Assembly (NCBI GenBank): GCA_030445865.1
Contig: JASUSV010000007.1
Coordinates: 1 to 58,489 of the forward strand
DNA from: Clostridia bacterium
Lineage (GTDB): Bacteria; Bacillota; DSM-521; Neomoorellales; Neomoorellaceae
Direction of reading: 5' to 3'
DNA length: 58,489 nt
Below the pieces are notes generated by a model. That model saw only the letters and a program-made list of their open reading frames with translations. It searched no databases and was not told where the DNA came from. Positions 43,660 through 54,962 of this stretch are shown here, piece by piece (position 1 is the stretch's first letter; the number at the start of each line of letters is the position of its first letter). Both the position numbers and the translations under genes were made by a program.

Positions 43660-44910
43660 CTATATTATCTCCCGCGGATCGGTTATCTCACCCGTCAGAG
43701 CCGAAGCAGCTACCGTGGCCGGTGAAGCCAGGTAAATGAGGGCATTTTTATTGCCCAGCCTTCCCCGGAAATTGCGGTTGGCCGTAGAAAGCACCACTTC
43801 GCCGTCGCCGGGGATTCCTTGCTGGGTCAAACCGACGCAGGGCCCGCAACTCGGCGGCAGGATCACAGCACCGGCCTCCAGCAGCACAGATATAATGCCT
43901 TCCGCTGCTGCCCGCCGGTAAATTTCCCGCGATGCCGGGCTTATAAAAAGCCTTACTCCGGCCGCTACCCGCCTGCCTTTTAAAAACCCGGCGGCCAGGC
44001 GCAGGTCCTCCAGGCGGCCGTTGCTGCAGCCGCCGATATAGGCCTGGTTAACCTTTACGCCACGAGCTTCCCGCACCGGATGCACGTTATGGATGGCATG
44101 GGGAAAGGCCAGCAAGGGTTCCAGGGAGCTTACATCTTCCTGCCTGACCTGGCTATACACCGCGTCGGCGTCGCCGTCGACCGGCCGGCCGGCGCCCAGC
44201 CCCCGCTCTTTTAACCAGGCATCCAGCCTAGCATCCCAGGGCATAATGGCCGTTTGCGCCCCCAGATCGGCCACCATATTGCAAAGCGTAAACCTATCAT
44301 CAATGCTTAAATCGAGAAGGGCTTCGCCGCTAAATTCAATAGCCTCATAATAGCCCCCGTGGAGGCGGCCGCAAAGGTAAAGAATAACGTCTTTGGCATA
44401 GACGCCCGGAGGGAGCTTTCCCTTGACCTCTACCCTGGTCGCCTGCGGTACTTTATACCATAACCTGCCGGTAGCAAAAATGGCTGCCAGCTCCGACGAA
44501 CTTACAGCCAGGCCCAGAGCGTTCAGGGCCCCGCAGGTAGGAGCGTGGGAATCGCCCACGGCGATCAAGCTGCCGGGTAAAACGTGGCCGCCTTCAGCCA
44601 GCAACTGGTGCTCCACCCCTTCGCCAGCCTCATAAAATTTAAGGCCGTGCTCCCGGGCGAAGCGGCGCATGGCCACGTGCCCGTTGGCCGCCTTCTCATG
44701 GGGACAGGGGACAAAATGGTCGATAATCAGGGCGGCCCTTCCGGGCTCCAGGTTGAAACTGAGGCCCGCCTCGCCAAAAAGCTTTATCGCCTGGGGCGTC
44801 TTGGTATCCCCTCCGGCCACAAAATCCAGGGAAACAATGGCAATCTCGCCTGCCGATATTTCCTTCCCGCAGTGGGCGCTGAAGATCTTTTCTACCGCCG
44901 TCCTCCCCAT
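43660..44910 (-). CDS. Homoaconitase / 3-isopropylmalate dehydratase large subunit
   Basis: 416 residues, the shorter LeuC/HacA/AksD class. HxxPTCG-type segment GDSHAPTCGALNALG, first cluster cysteine in GGCSNGRLEDL and the pair in PPSCGPCVGLTQ are all present, so the [4Fe-4S] site is intact. Substrate choice among isopropylmalate, homocitrate and methylmalate types cannot be read; no leuA or leuB is adjacent, and the homocitrate-synthase-type gene 4 kb away suggests homocitrate. Its small-subunit partner is broken. It starts 16 bp after pgpA. Confidence 0.88.
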   Translation of the reverse strand: MGRTAVEKIFSAHCGKEISAGEIAIVSLDFVAGGDTKTPQAIKLFGEAGLSFNLEPGRAALIIDHFVPCPHEKAANGHVAMRRFAREHGLKFYEAGEGVEHQLLAEGGHVLPGSLIAVGDSHAPTCGALNALGLAVSSSELAAIFATGRLWYKVPQATRVEVKGKLPPGVYAKDVILYLCGRLHGGYYEAIEFSGEALLDLSIDDRFTLCNMVADLGAQTAIMPWDARLDAWLKERGLGAGRPVDGDADAVYSQVRQEDVSSLEPLLAFPHAIHNVHPVREARGVKVNQAYIGGCSNGRLEDLRLAAGFLKGRRVAAGVRLFISPASREIYRRAAAEGIISVLLEAGAVILPPSCGPCVGLTQQGIPGDGEVVLSTANRNFRGRLGNKNALIYLASPATVAASALTGEITDPREII

Positions 44911-44926
44911 CTATTCCTCTCCCATC

Positions 44927-45466
44927 TCAATCTTCCGTCAATAAACCGTCGCGCTCGCGGTGGGCCAGCCTGGCGGCCGCAGCCGCCGCAATGGCAGCCA
45001 CCAGGTCATCGAGAAAGGTATTTACTCTTTTCCCTTTTTTCTCGTTGACCACTCCGATGATCCCCGGTTTAACCTTATCCAGGTAACCGAAGTTGGTCAG
45101 GCCTATAGAACCGTAAATATTGACAATACTTAAAGCTAAAATTTCGTCAATTCCGTATAAGCTATCGTCGCTGCGCAGCATGGCAGCTAATGGCTCGGCA
45201 AAAAGCCCTTTTTCGGCCATTTCATCCAGGCTTAAACCGGTAAAAACGGCGTTCTGAACCTCGCGCTTCTCCAAAACGCGCTCTACACTCTCCAGGCAGG
45301 CGGCCAGACTCAGGTCTTTGATATATTTGCTTTGAACTTCCAATACCAGTTGAGCGAGGGCTTCCAGGGTTACACCACGGCGCTCCAGCCACTCAACGGC
45401 CAGGTACTTCAAGGCCGGGTTAGAGTAAGGGTGATCCTGGCGCGACAGAGGCAAACTCATGGGCAA
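44927..45466 (-). CDS. pgpA: Phosphatidylglycerophosphatase A family (YutG-like)
   Basis: 179 residues of the Gram-positive PgpA group, which dephosphorylates phosphatidylglycerophosphate. Recognised from YGIDEILALSIVNIYGSIGLTNFGYLDK and the C-terminal NEKKGKRVNTFLDDLVAAIAAA. Unlike the E. coli protein it is soluble-looking, as is usual in Firmicutes. It is followed at once by the homoaconitase-type large subunit; the functional connection is unclear. Confidence 0.85.
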   Translation of the reverse strand: MPMSLPLSRQDHPYSNPALKYLAVEWLERRGVTLEALAQLVLEVQSKYIKDLSLAACLESVERVLEKREVQNAVFTGLSLDEMAEKGLFAEPLAAMLRSDDSLYGIDEILALSIVNIYGSIGLTNFGYLDKVKPGIIGVVNEKKGKRVNTFLDDLVAAIAAAAAARLAHRERDGLLTED

Positions 45467-45532
45467 AACCTCCCCCAGAACTACAAGTAAATATATTCTA
45501 ACACACCACCGCCCGTGCGTATATACCTTGCC

Positions 45533-46174
45533 CTAGCCTGCCAGGCAGATCTCCACGAATTCCTCCATGCTTTCCACGCTGAAGTCGGGTTCCGCCGCCA
45601 GCAGTCGGGCCCGCGGCACGGCGCTCCAGCCGGCAGCCGCGCTCTTCACCCCGGCTGCCCTGGCCGCCAGGATGTCGAGAGGGCTATCCCCGATCATGAT
45701 GGCGTCTTCGGCCGCTACCCCCAAATCGCGCAGGGCTTTTCGCACCGGCTCCGGGCCGGGCTTGTGGTTGTCTACATCTTCCAGAGCTACAACGGTAACA
45801 AAAAAGTGTAGCAGGTCGAAAATTTCTAGCCCGCGCAAGGTAGTCTTTCGCATGCGCGAAGTGACCACCCCCAATTTTAAGCCGGCTTTTTTGAGCCGCC
45901 CCAATCCTTCCCGGACTCCCGGACAAAGTTTTATTTTCTCCTCAAAATGTTCGTTGGTGTAGCGGCGGTAGACCGGGAGGAGCTCTTCCGCTTTATCGGG
46001 GACGAAAGCAAACAGGCCCTCCCGCAGAGGCGCGCCAAAAAAGGGGTAGACTTCTTCCGGTTTAACTTCACGGCCGAGATAAGGGCGCAGGGTATACTGG
46101 AAAGACTCGATTACCAGGTCGGTAGTGTCTACCAAGGTGCCGTCGAAGTCGAATAAGACGCCAGCGTAGGGCAT
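45533..46174 (-). CDS. ppaX: HAD-family pyrophosphatase PpaX
   Basis: 213 residues. The HAD motifs are complete: FDFDGTLVDT (nucleophile), VVTSRM, KPGPEPVRKAL and MIGDSPLDILAARAAG. It is expected to hydrolyse pyrophosphate, as Bacillus PpaX, or small phosphoesters. The start is ATG at 46174 with AAGGAGAGG upstream; the open frame runs 48 codons further into MITE copy F but that part is not coding. Confidence 0.88.
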   Translation of the reverse strand: MPYAGVLFDFDGTLVDTTDLVIESFQYTLRPYLGREVKPEEVYPFFGAPLREGLFAFVPDKAEELLPVYRRYTNEHFEEKIKLCPGVREGLGRLKKAGLKLGVVTSRMRKTTLRGLEIFDLLHFFVTVVALEDVDNHKPGPEPVRKALRDLGVAAEDAIMIGDSPLDILAARAAGVKSAAAGWSAVPRARLLAAEPDFSVESMEEFVEICLAG

Positions 46175-46201
46175 AGATATTACCCTCTCCTTAAGGTTAG
46201 C

Positions 46202-46508
46202 GATGCTTCCGAAACATTCCCCATGCCGGGGCACTGGCGCCGGCTCCTGATGGGCTCGCCAGCGAGCCGTATGACTCCCCCTCACCCTCCGGCGGGGTTC
46301 CCGGCCGGATTTAAGCATCCTTTGCCTCAGTGGCCGGCCGCAGGCCTCTCTGTCCTCGGCCCCGCCTCCGGGCTCGGTCTCGCCAACGGCTCACAAGGCT
46401 CGCCCAAAGTCGCCTTGCGCCAGCATCCCCGGCATTTTCATGCTTCTTTTAATGTAGCTCCGTTTTTTCCGGCCGGAGCACAGGCTCCGGGCCCTTTCTT
46501 TCGGATGG
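46202..46508 (+). mobile_element. Dispersed MITE-like element, copy F (with insertion near its right end)
   Basis: Starts GATGCTTCCGAAACATTCC and matches copies B and E through CCCCGGCATTTTCATGCTTC. About 50 bp of unrelated sequence containing GGAGC-CTGT-GCTCC (minus strand) hairpin splits the right terminal repeat, which resumes as TTTCTTTCGGATGGC. No target duplication is left. It fills the gap between gatB and ppaX and lies downstream of gatB on its transcript. Confidence 0.8.
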
Positions 46509-46510
46509 CA

Positions 46511-47941
46511 CTACAACCTCTCTTTTAGAAGCTGGTTCACCAGGGCGGGATTGGCTTTGCCCCGGGTAGCTTTCATTACCTGGCCTACCAAAAAGCCCAG
46601 GGCCTTATCCTTGCCGCCCCGATAATCGGCCACCACCTGGGGGTGTTCCGCCAGGACTTTTTCTACAATGGCCGCCAGCTCGCCGGCATCGGAGATCTGC
46701 ACCAGGCCTTTTTCTTCGACTATCTGGCGTGCGCCCTTGCCGGTGGCGAACATTTCTTCGAAAACCTGTTTGGCTATTTTAATGCTTATGGTGCCTTCCT
46801 GCTGTAGCTTTAAAAGTTCTGCCAAACCCTCGGGTTTTACCGGTGAGGCGTCCGGTTCTAGGCCGCTGGCATTAAGGAGGCGCAGGAAATCGCCCATAAG
46901 CCAGTTGCTGACCTGCTTGGCATCGGGGAAAAGGGCCACCGCCCGGTCAAAATAATCGGCCAGGGCCTTGGAAGAAGTGATCACCCCTGCGTCATAAGGC
47001 GGCAGGCCGTAATCGCGGATTAGCCGCTCGCGCCGGCTGTTAGGCAACTCCGGCAACTCGCGGCGCACTTTTTCTATCCACTCCTGGTCAATGACCAAGG
47101 GCACCAGGTCCGGCTCGGGAAAATAACGGTAATCATGAGCCTCTTCTTTACTGCGCATGCTTACCGTAACGCCGCGGCTTTCGTCCCAGCCGCGTGTTTC
47201 CTGCACCACCCGGCCGCCGCTCTCCAGGATGGCGATCTGGCGTTCGATTTCATATTCCAGCGCGCGCTGTAAAGCGCGGAAAGAGTTCATGTTCTTTACT
47301 TCCGTTTTGGTACCGAATTCGCGGGAGCCAAGGGGCCGCACTGAAACATTGGCATCGCAGCGCAGGGAGCCCTCCTGCATCTTGCAGTCGGAAACCTCGG
47401 TATACTCCAGGACGGCCTTGAGCTGTTCCATGTAAGCCCGCGCCTCGGCCGGCGAACGCAGGTCCGGCTCCGATACTATCTCCAGCAAAGGTACACCCGC
47501 GCGGTTGTAGTCTACCAGGGTATAACCGCCCCCGGAGCCGTCCACATGGATAAGTTTACCGGCATCTTCTTCCATATGCACGCGGGCAATACCGATCTTC
47601 TTCTTTTCCCCGTTAACTTCGATCTCCAAAAAACCGTGCCTGGCCAGAGGCAAATCGTATTGCGATATCTGGTAATTCTTGGGTAAGTCGGGGTAATAAT
47701 AATTTTTACGGTCGAATTTACAAAAGGAAGCCACCTGGCAGTTTAAGGCCAAGGCTGCTTTCAGGCCGAATTCTACTACTTTGCGGTTAATCTTGGGTAA
47801 CACCCCGGGTAGGCCAAGGCAAATAGGGCAAACATGGGTATTAGGTTCGCCTCCAAAGGCAGTAGTGCAATTACAAAAGGCCTTGGAGCCCGTTTTTAAC
47901 TCGGCGTGGACTTCCAGGCCGATTACGGCCTCATACTCCAT
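46511..47941 (-). CDS. gatB: Asp/Glu-tRNA amidotransferase subunit B
   Basis: 476 residues from ATG 47941 (GGGGGTG ahead), exactly the usual length; an upstream start would overlap gat[24 protein letters not shown] opens the protein with the zinc-site cysteines, [13 protein letters not shown] follows, and the C-terminal Yqey-like tail ends [15 protein letters not shown]. Catalyses activation and amidation of Glu-tRNA(Gln) and/or Asp-tRNA(Asn) together with GatA and GatC, in the same operon. Confidence 0.97.
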   Translation of the reverse strand: MEYEAVIGLEVHAELKTGSKAFCNCTTAFGGEPNTHVCPICLGLPGVLPKINRKVVEFGLKAALALNCQVASFCKFDRKNYYYPDLPKNYQISQYDLPLARHGFLEIEVNGEKKKIGIARVHMEEDAGKLIHVDGSGGGYTLVDYNRAGVPLLEIVSEPDLRSPAEARAYMEQLKAVLEYTEVSDCKMQEGSLRCDANVSVRPLGSREFGTKTEVKNMNSFRALQRALEYEIERQIAILESGGRVVQETRGWDESRGVTVSMRSKEEAHDYRYFPEPDLVPLVIDQEWIEKVRRELPELPNSRRERLIRDYGLPPYDAGVITSSKALADYFDRAVALFPDAKQVSNWLMGDFLRLLNASGLEPDASPVKPEGLAELLKLQQEGTISIKIAKQVFEEMFATGKGARQIVEEKGLVQISDAGELAAIVEKVLAEHPQVVADYRGGKDKALGFLVGQVMKATRGKANPALVNQLLKERL

Positions 47942-47945
47942 AAGG

Positions 47946-49406
47946 CTACACCCCCAGTTCCGGCCGGCGCCGGTGGTAATCCGTATTCTGCTCAAAGGCG
48001 TAAGCTACCCTCAGCAGCGTTTCCTCATCGAAGGGCTTACCGATCAGTTGCAGGCCGACCGGCAGCCCCTGGCTGAAACCACAGGGTATAGAAATAGCCG
48101 GCAGGCCGGCCATATTGACCGGAATGGTGAAAAGGTCCGAAAGGTACATAGCCAGGGGGTCTCCCGCTTTTTCGCCCAGACGGAAGGCCACTGTGGGTGA
48201 AGTCGGCGTGGCCAGCACATCAAAACGCTTAAAGGCCTGCTCAAAATCGCGGCGGATCAGCGTCCGCACTTTGAGGGCTTTAAGATAATAGGCATCATAA
48301 TAACCGGAGCTTAAAGCATAAGTCCCCAACATAATGCGCCGCTTGACTTCGGCGCCGAAGCCCTCGCTGCGCGTGCGCATATACATGTCTATAATATCAT
48401 TTCCTTCTACCCGCAGGCCAAAGCCGACGCCATCGTAACGCGCGAGATTAGAACTGGCTTCCGCCGGGGCGACAAGGTAATAGGCCGGCAGAGCGTATTC
48501 TGTGTGGGGCAGTGAAACTTCCTCGCAAATAGCCCCCAGGTCGGACAGGCGCCCGATGGCCCTTTTTACTATCCTGGCAACCTCGCCTTCCATGCCCTCG
48601 GGGAAATATTCTTTGGGGATACCTATCTTTAAGCCTCGGATCTCGCCGGTCAAAACGGCCCGGTAGTCGGGCACCGGTAAGTTAGCCGAGGTAGAGTCAT
48701 AGGGATCGTGGCCGGCAATAGCCTGCAGGACCAAAGCGCAGTCGGTCACGTCCCGGGTGATGGGGCCGATCTGGTCCAGGGAAGAAGCGAAGGCCACCAG
48801 CCCGAAGCGGGAGACGCGGCCGTAGGTAGGCTTCATCCCTACTACGCCGCAGAAGGAAGCCGGCTGGCGGATGGACCCACCGGTATCCGAACCTAAAGCA
48901 TAGCACGCCTCTCCGGCCGCCACCGCTGCGGTGGCGCCGCCGCTGCTGCCGCCCGGCACCCGCTCCAGGTCCCAGGGATTGTGGACGGGGTAAAAACGCG
49001 AATTTTCATTGGAAGAACCCATAGCAAATTCGTCCATGTTAAGCTTACCCAGCATAACCGCCCCTTCGGCCTCAAGCCTGCGGACGACAAAAGCGCTGTA
49101 GGGCGGCACCCATTCGGCCAGCATCTTGGAAGCGCAAGTAGTGCGCACACCTTCGGTGCAGAGGTTATCCTTCAGGGCCATGGGGACGCCGGCCAGGGGG
49201 CTTAAATTTTCTCCCCGGGCGCGGGCGGCGTCGACTCTGGCCGCTTGTTCCAGCGCTTTTTCGGGCGTTACCGTCAGGTAGGCCCTTACCTTTACGTCTA
49301 CCGTTTCCAGGCGTTCGAGAAAAGATTCAGCGACTTCGCGTGCGCTTACCTCTTTCCTCTGCAGGAGATCGCCGAGTTCATGGGCCGTCAAGTAATATAG
49401 CTCCAA
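47946..49406 (-). CDS. gatA: Asp/Glu-tRNA amidotransferase subunit A
   Basis: A 486-residue amidase-signature glutaminase subunit. The catalytic Ser-cisSer-Lys triad is visible as Lys79 (ALKDNLC), Ser154 (GGSSGGA) and Ser178 ([11 protein letters not shown]). Its stop is 4 nt before the gatB start, and gatC is 19 nt upstream. It releases ammonia from glutamine for GatB. Confidence 0.97.
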   Translation of the reverse strand: MELYYLTAHELGDLLQRKEVSAREVAESFLERLETVDVKVRAYLTVTPEKALEQAARVDAARARGENLSPLAGVPMALKDNLCTEGVRTTCASKMLAEWVPPYSAFVVRRLEAEGAVMLGKLNMDEFAMGSSNENSRFYPVHNPWDLERVPGGSSGGATAAVAAGEACYALGSDTGGSIRQPASFCGVVGMKPTYGRVSRFGLVAFASSLDQIGPITRDVTDCALVLQAIAGHDPYDSTSANLPVPDYRAVLTGEIRGLKIGIPKEYFPEGMEGEVARIVKRAIGRLSDLGAICEEVSLPHTEYALPAYYLVAPAEASSNLARYDGVGFGLRVEGNDIIDMYMRTRSEGFGAEVKRRIMLGTYALSSGYYDAYYLKALKVRTLIRRDFEQAFKRFDVLATPTSPTVAFRLGEKAGDPLAMYLSDLFTIPVNMAGLPAISIPCGFSQGLPVGLQLIGKPFDEETLLRVAYAFEQNTDYHRRRPELGV

Positions 49407-49425
49407 AACAAAGCCTCCTTTAAAC

Positions 49426-49710
49426 CTAAACTACACGCGGTACTTTAAACTGGCCGTCCTGCGCCTCCGGAGCGCCCGCCAGGGCCTTCTCCCGCGGCAG
49501 GCCGGGCCTGACCTCATCGTCGCGCAATACGTTTTTTAAAGGCAAAACGTGGGCCGTGGGCTCTACGGCCGCGGTGTCCAATTCATTAAGTTTCTGCATG
49601 TATTCCAAAATAGAGTTCAATTGCTGCGTGTACGCCTGTTTTTCTTCTTCCGAGAGGTAGAGCCGCGCCAGCAGGGCGACGTGTTCCACCTCTTTGAGGG
49701 TAATGGCCAT
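49426..49710 (-). CDS. gatC: Asp/Glu-tRNA amidotransferase subunit C
   Basis: 94 residues, typical. [20 protein letters not shown] and the ending [19 protein letters not shown] are hallmarks. It acts as the belt holding GatA and GatB together. ATG with AAAGGGG 8 nt upstream; first of the three gat genes. Confidence 0.96.
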   Translation of the reverse strand: MAITLKEVEHVALLARLYLSEEEKQAYTQQLNSILEYMQKLNELDTAAVEPTAHVLPLKNVLRDDEVRPGLPREKALAGAPEAQDGQFKVPRVV

Positions 49711-49746
49711 AAATTTAGCCCCTTTCTTCTTGTTTTTGTTTCTTGT

Positions 49747-52030
<2,284 letters not shown>

Positions 52031-54208
52031 CTATATTTTCTCAAGCGGAGCGTAACGGGCTAAAAGCTCCTTGATGCCCACTTCGGGGAAAGCCACGCTT
52101 AGCTGCAGGTCTTCCCCTACACCCCGCACGCGCACGATTACGCCCACGCCCCACTTCTTATGCTTTACTTTATCTCCCGGGGTAAATTCCCGACCACCAT
52201 TTTTTGGTCCCTGCCCGGCTTCTTTCCAGGGCATCGCCGTTTCTACGGTTTTGACAATATCCGTAAGGGGGCCCGGCCTCTTGCCTGCCTCATAAAATTC
52301 TACCAGATCCGGCGGTATTTCCTTTAAAAACCGGGAGGGGGGATTGTTAACCGTATTACCGTACAGGGTGCGCTGCCGGGCATAAGAGAGGTAAAGCTTC
52401 TCCTTAGCCCTGGTCATGCCTACATAGCAAAGGCGGCGCTCTTCTTCCAGTTCCTCCTGATCCGTTTGGGAGCGGAAATTGGGAAAAACTCCTTCCTCCA
52501 ACCCCACCAAGAATACCACCGGAAACTCCAGCCCTTTAGCCGTATGCAGGGTCATTAAAGAAACTTTATCGCCGCCTGTAAGCTGGTCAGCATCCGTTAC
52601 CAGGGCCAGCCCTGCCAGAAAATCCTCTAAAGACTTTTCGCCTTCCCGTCGGTCGTAGGCCCGGGTCACCGTAAGAAATTCCCGCAAGTTTTCCAGCCTG
52701 GCCTGGGCTTCCGGCGTTTTCTCGGCTTCCAGCTCGGACTGGTAGCCCGTCTCCTTTAAAATGATTTCTACGCATTCAGTTACTGTTATGTTTTCCCTCT
52801 GTTCCCTTAAAGTATCCAGGAAGCGGTAGAGCTCCTTAACAGCCAGCCGGGTTTTCGAACTTGTACCGGGAATGGCGTCAATTTCGGGCAGGACATAATA
52901 TACCGGCAGGCCACGCTCCGCCGCCAGGACTTGGAGGCGGGCCCAGGTAAGGTCGCCGACGCCGCGCCGCGGTACGTTGATTATGCGACCCAGGCTGAAA
53001 TCGTCGGCCGGGTTGAGCACTACCCGGAGGTAAGCGATCAGGTCCTTAATCTCCCTGCGCTGGTAGAATTTGAGGCCGCCGATAATCTCGTAAGGTATAT
53101 TAAGCTGCATGAGGCCCTCTTCCAGAGCCCGCGACTGGGCGTGGGTACGGTAAAGGACGGCAAAAGAGCCGTAACCCCGCCCTTCCTGGACGTGAAGGCG
53201 GTAAATTTCCTCTGCTACAAAAAGGGCTTCGTCTTTTTCATCGTTTGCCCAGTAACAGATCAAGGGCTGCCCGGACTTTTTACGGGTCCAGAGACGTTTT
53301 TCTTTGCGCCCCACGTTATGTTTGATTACTTCGTTGGCCGCCTGCAAGATGTAAGGCGTAGAACGGTAATTTTCTTCCAAGAGGATAACGCGGGCGTTGG
53401 GGAAATCTTCTTCGAAGGCCAGGATATTGCCTATATCTGCCCCCCTCCACCCGTAAATGGCCTGATCGGGGTCGCCGACCACGCAAAGCCCTTCCCCTTC
53501 TCCGGCCAGCAGGCGAACTAAAACGTACTGAGCGTGATTGGTGTCCTGATATTCGTCTACCAGGATATGCTGAAAGCGCTGCCGGTAATAGCGCAAAATC
53601 AAGGGATTTTCCTTAAATAAAGTTACCGTAGCCATAATCAGGTCGTCAAAATCGAGAGCGTTATAGGCCTTAAGCCTGGCCTGGTACAACCGGTAGATGA
53701 TGGCCACCTTTTGCTCATAAAAAGCAGATGCTTCCTGGACATAACGTTCCGGTGTATAAAGGAAATTTTTGGCCAAACTGATGGTCGCCGCTAGGTTCCG
53801 AGGTGGAAATTTTTTTTCATCTAAATTTAGCTCTTGCAAAATAGAGCGTAAAACTATCAGTTGATCGTCGGCATCGTAAATGGTGAAGTCTTGCCGGTAA
53901 CCCAAGGGCCGGATATCGCGGCGCAAAATCCGTACGCAGGCAGAATGAAAAGTACTTACCCAGAGATCGCGTGCCAGCGGACCCACCATTTGCCCCAACC
54001 TATCCTGCATTTCCTGGGCGGCTTTATTGGTAAAGGTAACGGCCAGGATGTTCTCCGGTGCCACCCCTTGGTGAAGCAAATAGGCAATGCGATAAGTCAG
54101 TACCCGGGTCTTGCCGCTCCCGGCGCCGGCCAAAACCAAAAGGGGCGTTCCCCGATGGCAGACGGCAGCCTTTTGTTGCTCGTTAAGATCGTTTATAAAG
54201 GAATGCAA
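52031..54208 (-). CDS. pcrA: ATP-dependent DNA helicase PcrA (UvrD family)
   Basis: 725 residues, superfamily 1. LNEQQKAAVCHRGTPLLVLAGAGSGKT holds the Q-motif and Walker A; VDEYQDTNHAQY, GDPDQAIYGWRGAD, ENYRST, and the C-terminal TLHTAKGLEFPVVFLVGLEEG and YVGMTRAKEKLYLSYA complete the helicase set. The C-terminal tail has the Tudor-like GDKVKHKKWGVGVIV segment of PcrA. TTG start after AGGTGGG. First gene of the pcrA-ligA-gatCAB operon. Confidence 0.97.
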   Translation of the reverse strand: MHSFINDLNEQQKAAVCHRGTPLLVLAGAGSGKTRVLTYRIAYLLHQGVAPENILAVTFTNKAAQEMQDRLGQMVGPLARDLWVSTFHSACVRILRRDIRPLGYRQDFTIYDADDQLIVLRSILQELNLDEKKFPPRNLAATISLAKNFLYTPERYVQEASAFYEQKVAIIYRLYQARLKAYNALDFDDLIMATVTLFKENPLILRYYRQRFQHILVDEYQDTNHAQYVLVRLLAGEGEGLCVVGDPDQAIYGWRGADIGNILAFEEDFPNARVILLEENYRSTPYILQAANEVIKHNVGRKEKRLWTRKKSGQPLICYWANDEKDEALFVAEEIYRLHVQEGRGYGSFAVLYRTHAQSRALEEGLMQLNIPYEIIGGLKFYQRREIKDLIAYLRVVLNPADDFSLGRIINVPRRGVGDLTWARLQVLAAERGLPVYYVLPEIDAIPGTSSKTRLAVKELYRFLDTLREQRENITVTECVEIILKETGYQSELEAEKTPEAQARLENLREFLTVTRAYDRREGEKSLEDFLAGLALVTDADQLTGGDKVSLMTLHTAKGLEFPVVFLVGLEEGVFPNFRSQTDQEELEEERRLCYVGMTRAKEKLYLSYARQRTLYGNTVNNPPSRFLKEIPPDLVEFYEAGKRPGPLTDIVKTVETAMPWKEAGQGPKNGGREFTPGDKVKHKKWGVGVIVRVRGVGEDLQLSVAFPEVGIKELLARYAPLEKI

Positions 54209-54330
54209 AATCCCACCTGCCCCTAGGCTAACTTTTCGTCACAACAGCTTTTTTTCCTTCCATATCTTAAGCCATTTTACCGCAACCAACATATAATGCA
54301 AGAGGAGTTCTGGTTGTGGGAGAGGATAGC

Positions 54331-54756
54331 ATGGAAACCACTTTTGAGGCATTGCCCCTGCCGGCTGAGGCTAGCGGGAATAAAAAGCAGCAAGCGAGGC
54401 CGGTAAACCTGGCCGCATACAGCCAGACCTTGCTGCGCGAGGCCCTCCTTAACGGAAGAGTAGAGCACGCACTGAATCAGATCCTTACATTAATTGGCCG
54501 CCTGCGCCAGATCCTGGATTATGCCGAGGCGGGAACCCACACGGCCGCTAAAATCGCCGTAACTACCAAAGAGCAATTAGCAAGGGAGCTAGGCCTGCCG
54601 CCCGGCGGCCAGACTACGACCCCGCCCCTGGCCCTAAATGCCTCTTCTATCGGCCTTTTCTGGAATCTCCTTCAAACGGAAGAGTTCCAGAAATTAACTG
54701 CTTCCCTCCTGGTGCAAATCTTAAAAAGCGGAGCTGGTAAAGATTGCACCGATTAG
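54331..54756 (+). CDS. Hypothetical protein
   Basis: 141 residues from ATG 54331 with GGGAGAGG 5 nt ahead; a GTG five codons earlier lies within that site. Unrecognised. The N-terminal 30 residues are rich in small and polar residues, then a helical middle (LNQILTLIGRLRQILDYAEAG), a segment TTKEQLARELGLPPGGQ, and a C-terminal helix (FQKLTASLLVQILKSG). No signal peptide or cysteine motif. Transcribed on the plus strand ahead of a tiny membrane protein, with which it may form an operon ended by the terminator at 54922. Confidence 0.6.
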   Translation: METTFEALPLPAEASGNKKQQARPVNLAAYSQTLLREALLNGRVEHALNQILTLIGRLRQILDYAEAGTHTAAKIAVTTKEQLARELGLPPGGQTTTPPLALNASSIGLFWNLLQTEEFQKLTASLLVQILKSGAGKDCTD

Positions 54757-54802
54757 AAAGCTCAGGCATATACTTATTAAGGTAGAAAGGGGGAATTAAG
54801 CA

Positions 54803-54898
54803 ATGCATGATTTCTGGTGGATTTTCCTGCTGGTAATTGTCATCGTGATCCCGGTAGTTGTGATCGTCATCCCGCTCATGCAAACCGTCAATAAGTAA
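54803..54898 (+). CDS. 31-residue single-span membrane protein
   Basis: ATG at 54803 with AAAGGGGGA 9 nt upstream. The product begins MHDFWW and is followed by 18 residues of Ile, Val, Leu and Pro and a short polar tail MQTVNK: a single membrane helix. It lies 46 bp after the hypothetical gene and 24 bp before a strong terminator, and is too short for standard gene finders. Function unknown. Confidence 0.6.
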   Translation: MHDFWWIFLLVIVIVIPVVVIVIPLMQTVNK

Positions 54899-54921
54899 GT
54901 TTTAAACTATAGAACTGAAAA

Positions 54922-54949
54922 GCCCCGCTAACAGCGCGGGGCATTTTTT
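54922..54949 (+). terminator. Terminator after the small membrane-protein gene
   Basis: GCCCCGC / GCGGGGC stem with a 7-nt loop followed by ATTTTTT on the plus strand. Confidence 0.92.
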
Positions 54950-54962
54950 CCTGTCCCGAAGT

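Noticed and set aside
46175-46318. N-terminal extension of PpaX through MITE copy F
   Set aside because: The HAD motif begins right after the ATG at 46174, which has a good ribosome site; the extension is repeat sequence.
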